This document shows positions 58,711-64,000 of a DNA stretch of 64,000 nucleotides, one piece after another. The stretch is from VBDM01 sp035499735 (lineage in GTDB: Bacteria; Pseudomonadota; Gammaproteobacteria; Burkholderiales; SG8-39). A program made the translations under genes and the position numbers. Location: NCBI GenBank assembly GCA_035499735.1, contig DATJYC010000031.1, positions 62,001 through 126,000 of the forward strand, in the 5' to 3' direction. Position 1 is the first letter of the stretch. Each line of letters starts with the position of its first letter. The notes beneath the pieces are model-generated. The model ran no database searches. It had not been told where the DNA came from and worked only from the letters and a program-made list of their open reading frames with translations.

Positions 58711-60524
58711 GGGGCCTCGGTGCGCGCCGCGCGGCGGCGCTCGTGGTCGTAGAGGTGGCGCTTGCGCACGCGGATCGACTTGGGCGTGATCTCGACCAGC
58801 TCGTCGTCGTCGATGAACTCGACCGCAAGCTCGAGCGTCAGCTTGATCGGAGGAGTCAGCAGGATCGCCTCGTCCTTGCCGGCCGCGCGGATGTTGGTGA
58901 GGTGCTTCTCGCGGATCGGGTTGACGACGAGGTCGTTGTCGCGGCTGTGCACGCCGATCACCATGCCCTCGTAGACGCGCTCGCCGGGGCTCACCAGCAT
59001 CCTGCCGCGCTCCTGCAGCTTCCACAGCGCATAGGCGACCGCCTCGCCCTGCTCCGCCGAGACCAGCACGCCGCTCCTGCGCGACGGGATTTCGGCCTTC
59101 ATCGGGCCGTACTCGTCGAACACATGGCTCATGAGGCCGGTGCCGCGCGTGAGATTCAGGAACTCGGACTGGAAGCCGATCAGCCCGCGCGCGGGGATGC
59201 GGTAGTCGAGGCGCACCCGGCCGCGGCCGTCGGGCATCATGTCGAGGAGATCGGCACGGCGCGCGCCGAGAGCTTCCATCACCTGTCCCTGATGGCTTTC
59301 CTCCACGTCCACGGTGAGGACCTCGAAAGGCTCCTGCTTCACGCCATCGACCGTCTTCGTCACCACCCGCGGGCGCGACACCGCCAGCTCGTAGCCCTCG
59401 CGGCGCATGTTCTCGAGCAGGATCGTCAGGTGCAGCTCGCCGCGCCCCGAGACGCGGAACACGTCGGCGTCGGCGGTCTCCTCGACGCGCAGGGCGACGT
59501 TGCCCTGCAGCTCGCGGAACAGGCGCTCCCGGATCTGGCGGCTGGTGACGAAGCGCCCTTCCTGCCCGGCGAACGGCGAAGTGTTCACCTGGAAGTTCAT
59601 CGTGAGCGTGGGCTCGTCCACGCGCAGCATCGGCAGCGCCTCGGGGGCGAGCGGGTCGGCGAAGGTGACGCCGATCGCGGTCTCTTCCACCCCGGTGACG
59701 AGCACGATATCCCCCGCCGCGGCTTCTTCCATGGGCAGTCGCTCCAGGCCCCGGAAGCCCATCACTTGCCCGACCTCGGCCTTCGCCGGCTCGCGCCCCT
59801 CGTGCAGCACGACGACCTCCTGCGCGGGCCGCAGCCTCCCCCGCGCGATGCGGCCGATGCCGATGCGGCCGACGTAGCTCGAGTAATCGATGTTGCTGAT
59901 CTGCAGCTGCAGCGGCCCGTCGGGATCGCCCGTCGGCGCCGGAACGCGAGCGATGATCGTCTCGAACAGCGGCCGCATGTCCTTCCCGGGCCTCGCGAGA
60001 TCCAGCGTTGCAGTCCCCAGCAGCGCCGAGGCGTAAACCACCGGGAAGTCCAGCTGGTGCTCCGACGCACCGAGCTTGTCCATCATGTCGAAGGTGGCGT
60101 TCACCACCCAGTCGGGCCGCGCGCCGGGCCGGTCGATCTTGTTGACCACCACGACGGGGTTCAGCCCCAGGGCCAGCGCCTTGCGGGTCACGAAGCGCGT
60201 CTGCGGCATGGGCCCCTCGACCGCGTCGACCAGCAGTAGCACGCCGTCGACCATCGACAGCGACCGCTCGACCTCCCCGCCGAAGTCCGCATGCCCCGGC
60301 GTGTCGACGATGTTGATGTGCACGCCCTCGTAGTCGACCGCCGTGTTCTTCGCGAGGATCGTGATGCCGCGCTCGCGCTCGAGATCGTTCGAGTCCATGA
60401 CGCGCTCGGCGACGTGCTGGTGCGCGGCGAAGGTTCCCGCCTGGTGCAGCAGCTTGTCGACCAGCGTCGTCTTGCCGTGGTCGACGTGAGCGATGATCGC
60501 GAGGTTGCGGACGGAGCGGGGCAT
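58695..60524 (-). CDS. typA: ribosome-associated GTPase TypA/BipA
   Basis: 609-residue translational GTPase that helps 50S assembly and stress adaptation. G1 AHVDHGKTTL (12-21), switch-I RGITI, G3 DTPGHADFGGEV, G4 NKIDRPGARPD, EF-G-like domain 2, domain V and the BipA-specific C-terminal domain with LLTPPIKLTLELAVEFIDDDELVEITP. The start is at 60524 (MPRSVRNLAI). The in-frame ATG at 60554 is rejected because it lies inside the TACAAT -10 box and so cannot be in the mRNA. Confidence 0.96.
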   Translation of the reverse strand: MPRSVRNLAIIAHVDHGKTTLVDKLLHQAGTFAAHQHVAERVMDSNDLERERGITILAKNTAVDYEGVHINIVDTPGHADFGGEVERSLSMVDGVLLLVDAVEGPMPQTRFVTRKALALGLNPVVVVNKIDRPGARPDWVVNATFDMMDKLGASEHQLDFPVVYASALLGTATLDLARPGKDMRPLFETIIARVPAPTGDPDGPLQLQISNIDYSSYVGRIGIGRIARGRLRPAQEVVVLHEGREPAKAEVGQVMGFRGLERLPMEEAAAGDIVLVTGVEETAIGVTFADPLAPEALPMLRVDEPTLTMNFQVNTSPFAGQEGRFVTSRQIRERLFRELQGNVALRVEETADADVFRVSGRGELHLTILLENMRREGYELAVSRPRVVTKTVDGVKQEPFEVLTVDVEESHQGQVMEALGARRADLLDMMPDGRGRVRLDYRIPARGLIGFQSEFLNLTRGTGLMSHVFDEYGPMKAEIPSRRSGVLVSAEQGEAVAYALWKLQERGRMLVSPGERVYEGMVIGVHSRDNDLVVNPIREKHLTNIRAAGKDEAILLTPPIKLTLELAVEFIDDDELVEITPKSIRVRKRHLYDHERRRAARTEAPQAIS

Positions 60525-60552
60525 TTCAGGACCGGTACGCGAAAAGTCGCGC

Positions 60553-60558
60553 ATTGTA
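60553..60558 (-). promoter_or_regulatory. -10 box for typA
   Basis: TACAAT on the minus strand, 28 bases before the typA ATG, giving a leader of about 21 bases. TTGACA at 60575-60570 is only 11 bases away, too close to act as the -35. Confidence 0.5.
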
Positions 60559-60566
60559 CCAGCCTG

Positions 60567-60733
60567 CTATGTCAAAAGGGCCTTTTCCAGCGCGGCGACC
60601 AGTGGCCCCAGCTTGGGCGGGCTCGCCTCGAGCGCAATTTTCACGCGAGCTTCCCGACGAGGTCGGCGAGCTGGGCGCCCAGCCGGCTCTCGAGTATCGC
60701 GACGGTCTTGCCTTCCAGGAGCGCCGCCGGATC
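60567..60733 (-). pseudogene. apparent hemD (uroporphyrinogen-III synthase) remnant
   Basis: Two adjoining fragments in different frames. 60733-60641 encodes AALLEGKTVAILESRLGAQL and on to DLVGKLA, stop, which resembles the N-terminus of proteobacterial HemD-type proteins. 60644-60567 encodes KIALEASPPKLGPLVAALEK and ends at TAG, which resembles their C-terminus (EAxPPKxGPLVxAL). If so, about 200 central residues are gone and the frame is shifted. It could instead be a tiny GTG-started ORF of 25 codons; the paired end motifs favour a deletion remnant. Confidence 0.45.
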
Positions 60734-61142
60734 AGGTGCGCTGCCACGCCGCGCGCCGGAAGCGCCTGCGGCGCGCTGGGGTCGCGACCTTCTGCTCGGC
60801 GAACTCGTGGAGCCTGGCACTCATGGCGAGCCGGACATCCTCGGGCAGGGTGTGCGCCGCTGCGTCGAAGCGCGCCACCAGTGGGTCGCCCTTGCCGGAT
60901 TTCGCGGGCCTGACGCCGTCCAGGAAGAACCCGCTGCGCTTGTGCCACACCAGGGCCCGCTCGCTCGAGTCGATCCCGTAGCAGAGCTGGAACTGCACCA
61001 GCTCCCCGCCGCTACCCTGCCACACGAACAGGTCGAAGTAGTCGTCGTGGAACCAGCGCCGGTGAACGCCGGGCTCGTCGGTAACGCCGAGTATTTCGTG
61101 CATCATGGAATCCGTTTCGGAGCCAAATTGATTCTTTGACAT
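60732..61142 (-). CDS. uncharacterised protein
   Basis: 136-residue soluble protein that I do not recognise. It contains GVHRRWFHDDYFDLFVWQGSGGELVQFQLCYGI split near residues 25-55 and DVRLAMSARLHEFAEQKV, and ends with a basic tail (ARRRRFRRAAWQR). Starts at 61142 (MSKNQFGS) or 61106/61103 (MMHEILGV) are all possible; none has a good ribosome site. It is divergent from a Bug gene and directly abuts the hemD-like fragment. Confidence 0.6.
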   Translation of the reverse strand: MSKNQFGSETDSMMHEILGVTDEPGVHRRWFHDDYFDLFVWQGSGGELVQFQLCYGIDSSERALVWHKRSGFFLDGVRPAKSGKGDPLVARFDAAAHTLPEDVRLAMSARLHEFAEQKVATPARRRRFRRAAWQRT

Positions 61143-61173
61143 GCCCGGAATGCGGCGGTTTCACGCTCGGGCA

Positions 61174-61179
61174 TACAAT
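61174..61179 (+). promoter_or_regulatory. -10 box for Bug gene (8)
   Basis: TACAAT twelve bases before the ATG at 61192; the implied leader is about six bases with no Shine-Dalgarno. Confidence 0.45.
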
Positions 61180-61191
61180 GCGGCATACGCC

Positions 61192-62181
61192 ATGGTTCTA
61201 AGCCGTCCTCGTGCTTGCGCGCTCGCTCCGCTGCTGCTTGCGGCCGCGGCAATCTCGCCGGCGCCCGTTCCCGCGCAGGTCTTTCCCTCGCATTCGGTGA
61301 GGGTCGTGGTCCCGACCTCCCCGGGCGGCGCGACCGACGCCTTCGCGCGCGCCCTGGCTGCGCGGCTCTCCACCGACTGGGGGCAGCCGGTGGTTGTGGA
61401 GAATCGCGCGGGCGCGAACCAGATCCTCGGCGCCGACTACGTCTCCAAGTCCGCGCCCGACGGCTACACCCTGCTCGTCTCGGACGCGTCCTCCTTCGTG
61501 ATGAATCCGCACCTCTACAAGAACCTTCCCTACGACGGCGTGAACGGCTTCACGCCGATCACGGTGCTGGTGCGCTTTCCATGGGTGATCGCCGTGCATC
61601 CCTCGGTTCCGGCGACCACCTTCCAGGAGCTGGTCGCGTACGCGAAGGCGAACCCGGGCAAGCTCTCCTACGGCTCCTTCGGCCTGGGCTCCTCGGCGCA
61701 CATCAGCGTCGACTACCTGAAGAACCTGCTGGGGATAGAGATCGTGCATGTCCCCTACAAGGGAGCGGCGCCGGCCGTCACCGACCTGCTCTCCGGCCGC
61801 ATACAGATGATGATGGTGACGCCGCTCCTGGTGGAGCCGCACGCGCGCGCCGGAAAGCTCAGGCTGGTCGCGGCCGCCACGGCGCAGCGCATTCCGGGGC
61901 TGCCCGACCTTCCCACGGTCGCGGAGTCCGGCGTGCCCGGCTACGAGGCCGGAACCTGGTTCGCCCTCCTGGGACCCCCGGCGATGCCGCGCGAGACCGT
62001 CGCGAAGATATACGCCGACACGGCGAAGACGCTCGCCGACCCGGGATTCCGGGAGCAGTACGTGACGCGCCAGTGGTTCGAGGCCGTCGGCAACACGCCC
62101 GAGCAGTTCGCCGACTACCTGAAGTCCGAGTATGTGCGCTGGGGGCGCCTGATCAAGCTCTCGCGCGTGAGCGTGGAGTAG
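61192..62181 (+). CDS. Bug-family periplasmic binding protein (8)
   Basis: 329-residue Bug protein: signal peptide ending PVPAQ, then FPSHSVRVVVPTSPGGATD, SAPDGYTLLVSDASS, VPYKGAAPAVTDL and YVRWGRLIKLSRVSVE. I prefer the ATG at 61192 to one at 61141, since the -10 box (61174-61179) lies between them and the shorter form gives a clean signal peptide. Single gene, convergent with the MetE-like gene. Confidence 0.9.
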   Translation: MVLSRPRACALAPLLLAAAAISPAPVPAQVFPSHSVRVVVPTSPGGATDAFARALAARLSTDWGQPVVVENRAGANQILGADYVSKSAPDGYTLLVSDASSFVMNPHLYKNLPYDGVNGFTPITVLVRFPWVIAVHPSVPATTFQELVAYAKANPGKLSYGSFGLGSSAHISVDYLKNLLGIEIVHVPYKGAAPAVTDLLSGRIQMMMVTPLLVEPHARAGKLRLVAAATAQRIPGLPDLPTVAESGVPGYEAGTWFALLGPPAMPRETVAKIYADTAKTLADPGFREQYVTRQWFEAVGNTPEQFADYLKSEYVRWGRLIKLSRVSVE

Positions 62182-62183
62182 GC

Positions 62184-63296
62184 TCAGCCGCCCCAGACCT
62201 CGCGCGCTGTCTCCACGACCAGCTCCAGTTTCCGCCACTGCTCGTCCTCGGTGAGCAGGTTGCCGTGGTGGGTGCTCGCGAAGCCGCACTGAGGGCTGAT
62301 GCACAGATGCTCGAGCGGCAAGTAGCGCGACGCCTCGTCGATGCGTCTCTTCAGCTCGTCCTTGTCCTCCAGCACCGGAGTCTTGGTCGACACCAGGCCC
62401 AGCACGACCTTCTTCCCTTTCGGCACGAACCGCAACGGCTCGAAGCTCCCCGCGCGCTCGCTGTCGTACTCGAGGAACCAGCCGTCGACGTTCGTCTCCT
62501 GGAACACGGCGCGCGCCACCGGCTCGTAGCCTCCTGCGGCGAGCCAGGTGCTCTTCCAGTTGCCGCGGCAGGTGTGCATCACGATCGTCATGCCGGCCGG
62601 CCGGTCGCCGACCGCAGCGTTCACCGCCCGCGCGTACATGTGTGGCAGCGCCTCGGGATCGTCGCCGCGCGCGCGGCAGCTCTCGCGGAACTTTTCGTCG
62701 CACAGGAAGGAGAAGCTGGTGTCGTCGATCTGCAGATAGGTGCAGCCCGCCGCCGCGAGGTCGCGGATCTCCTCGCGGTACACCTGGCCCACGTCGCGCC
62801 ACAGCTCTCCGAGGTCGGGATAGGCCTCGCGGCTGATTGCGGCGCGGCCGCCGCGGTGGTAGAGGATGGACGGCGAAGGCATGGTGAACTTCGGCGTGCG
62901 CTTCGCGACCGACTTCAGGTAGCGGAAATGATCGAGCATCAGCGGCCGCGTGCGCCGGACCCTGCGGCGCACCTGCGGCGTGTAGCGGGGGTCGTCCGAG
63001 CCCGCGAACTTGTAGGACTTCCGGTCGAGCTCGATCTCGACGCCGTCGATCTTCCCGAGGAAGTCGTGGTTCCACCAGCCGCGCCGGTACTCGCCGTCGG
63101 TGATGCTCCGCAGGCCGATCGCTTCCTGGCGCGCGACGGCGCGGCTGATGCAGCGGTCCTCGATCGCGCGCAGATCGTCAGCGGAAAGCTCGCCGCGCTC
63201 GACCCTGGCGCGCGCCTCCTTGATCTCGGGCGGCCTGAGCAGGCTGCCGACCTGGTCGGCGCGGAACGGAGGCCGCGCAGTCACGTTGAGGGTCAC
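62184..63296 (-). CDS. MetE-like cobalamin-independent methyltransferase family protein
   Basis: 370-residue protein with the C-terminal (catalytic) barrel fold of cobalamin-independent methionine synthase only. Zinc ligands His241, Cys243 (VMHTCRGN), Glu276 (LEYDSERAG) and Cys337 (SPQCGFAS) are complete, so it can activate a thiol or similar methyl acceptor. The N-terminal half of MetE is missing, as in the archaeal-type and catabolic relatives. GTG start at 63296 overlaps the hydrolase stop (GTGA). The methyl donor and acceptor are not known. Confidence 0.86.
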   Translation of the reverse strand: MTLNVTARPPFRADQVGSLLRPPEIKEARARVERGELSADDLRAIEDRCISRAVARQEAIGLRSITDGEYRRGWWNHDFLGKIDGVEIELDRKSYKFAGSDDPRYTPQVRRRVRRTRPLMLDHFRYLKSVAKRTPKFTMPSPSILYHRGGRAAISREAYPDLGELWRDVGQVYREEIRDLAAAGCTYLQIDDTSFSFLCDEKFRESCRARGDDPEALPHMYARAVNAAVGDRPAGMTIVMHTCRGNWKSTWLAAGGYEPVARAVFQETNVDGWFLEYDSERAGSFEPLRFVPKGKKVVLGLVSTKTPVLEDKDELKRRIDEASRYLPLEHLCISPQCGFASTHHGNLLTEDEQWRKLELVVETAREVWGG

Positions 63297-64000
63297 GGAT
63301 TGACCGCGAGCGTGCCCCAGTTGACCATGAAGCCCTCGGAGCGCTGCAGGAAGCTCGTGAGCACGGCGAGCACGCGCTCGGGCTGGTCGACCTCGATCGC
63401 GTGGGCCGCGTCCCAGACATAGACGAGATACGCGTGCGGCAGCCGGCTCTTCAGCAGCTGCACGCTTTCCCTCGGGATCATTCGGTCGGCCGTGCCGTGC
63501 AGGATGAGCGTCAGCTTGTCGATCGAGGGCACGAGGGCCAGCAGCTCCTCGTCGGTATCCTGCGCATAGCCGTAGTGCGGGAGCATCTTGCGGTTCGCGG
63601 CCTCCATGTCCGCGGGTTTCTCCTCCGGCGGCAGCTTCTCGGGATGCAGGAACAGCAGCTTGTGCAGCTCCGAAGCGTCCGCGGGGCGTCCGCCGTGGGC
63701 CTTCGGGCGGAAGCCAGCCGGGCATTCAAGGACGAGGTGGTCGACGAGCCCGGGCCGCTGCGCGGCGAGCCAGACGGCGAGGTAGGCGCCGAAGGAGCAT
63801 CCGATCACGTCGCAGGGACCGCCGACCGTCTTCTCGACGAACTCGCCCGAGAGCGCTGCCAGCGCCTTCATCGACTTCACGGAAGGATGCGCCGGAGCGC
63901 CGTCGAAGCCGGGCGTGATCGGGACGAGCAGCTTGAAGGATTTCGCGAGCTCGTCAAGCACCTTGGTCCAGCGCACGCCGCCCGCCGGGTGCAGGTAGAC
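63293..64000 (-). CDS. alpha/beta hydrolase (5' end beyond window)
   Basis: Partial: the frame continues through 64000 (reading VYLHPAGG before VRWTKVLDELAKSFKLLVP). Nucleophile Ser in DVIGCSFGAYLA (GxSxG), Asp in LILHGTADRMIP and His in DAAHAIEVDQPE complete a hydrolase triad. Soluble enzyme of the carbon-carbon or ester hydrolase type; often located next to MetE-like proteins in Burkholderiales catabolic loci. Coupled to the methyltransferase gene by GTGA. Confidence 0.85.
   Translation of the reverse strand, partial: VYLHPAGGVRWTKVLDELAKSFKLLVPITPGFDGAPAHPSVKSMKALAALSGEFVEKTVGGPCDVIGCSFGAYLAVWLAAQRPGLVDHLVLECPAGFRPKAHGGRPADASELHKLLFLHPEKLPPEEKPADMEAANRKMLPHYGYAQDTDEELLALVPSIDKLTLILHGTADRMIPRESVQLLKSRLPHAYLVYVWDAAHAIEVDQPERVLAVLTSFLQRSEGFMVNWGTLAVNP

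Noticed and set aside
60525..60554. Upstream ATG (60554) as typA start
   Set aside because: It overlaps the TACAAT -10 box, so it would not be transcribed; the added residues are also not part of the TypA family.

Overview
GC-rich chromosomal DNA, most likely from a soil or groundwater betaproteobacterium related to Burkholderiales. The evidence is eight orphan Bug-family (tripartite tricarboxylate transporter type) binding proteins, a trimeric porin ending in Phe, srkA, cbpAM and typA genes of proteobacterial type, and TACAAT-type -10 boxes. Genes are packed tightly: most same-strand neighbours overlap by four bases (ATGA, GTGA or TTGA), so operon limits are fairly clear. I saw no rRNA, tRNA, CRISPR array, IS element or prophage, and no gene-free stretch longer than about 225 bp.

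Layout. 0-6 kb: a glycine-zipper secreted protein, srkA kinase plus an MFS carrier, then a minus operon of three exported proteins and a divergent Bug protein. 6-15 kb: tannase/feruloyl esterase with a divergent AraC regulator; a minus unit of MASE2-GGDEF cyclase, tandem PspC protein and a 27-residue small ORF with a near-perfect ribosome binding site; a two-domain VOC protein; a beta-helix protein; a PEBP lipoprotein; cbpA-cbpM. 15.5-23.5 kb: a seven-gene, translationally coupled plus-strand operon (D-2-hydroxyacid dehydrogenase, M24 protein, Bug, zinc-protease-like lipoprotein, cupin, CocE hydrolase, ThDP enzyme). A perfect FNR-type box lies in the divergent cbpA/dehydrogenase promoter region.

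23.5-37.4 kb is a catabolic island. A minus operon (acylating aldehyde dehydrogenase, ThDP enzyme, TIM-barrel isomerase, quinate/shikimate dehydrogenase) diverges from an IclR regulator. Next come a porin, a TRAP transporter, 3-dehydroquinate dehydratase, an HPPD-like VOC protein and a QuiC-like 3-dehydroshikimate dehydratase. The last three and the dehydrogenase fit conversion of quinate/shikimate to protocatechuate, with TRAP uptake as the inferred entry step. A VOC dioxygenase and a cupin follow on the minus strand.

37.5-48.5 kb: a PAS-PAS-GAF-GGDEF-EAL protein, four Bug proteins (three in one operon with a GFA-family protein), two small envelope proteins behind an operator-like element, and a ketopantoate-reductase-like / ferredoxin-reductase / VOC / NTF2 operon. 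48.5-51.6 kb encodes both subunits of topoisomerase VI, an archaeal/eukaryotic type IIB enzyme that is rare in bacteria and the most unexpected content here. 51.8-64 kb: a Big_5 beta-helix lipoprotein, aldo/keto reductase, a second TRAP operon with a mandelate-racemase-like enzyme, typA, a fragment resembling hemD, an unknown small protein, a Bug protein, a MetE-like methyltransferase and a hydrolase cut by the window end.
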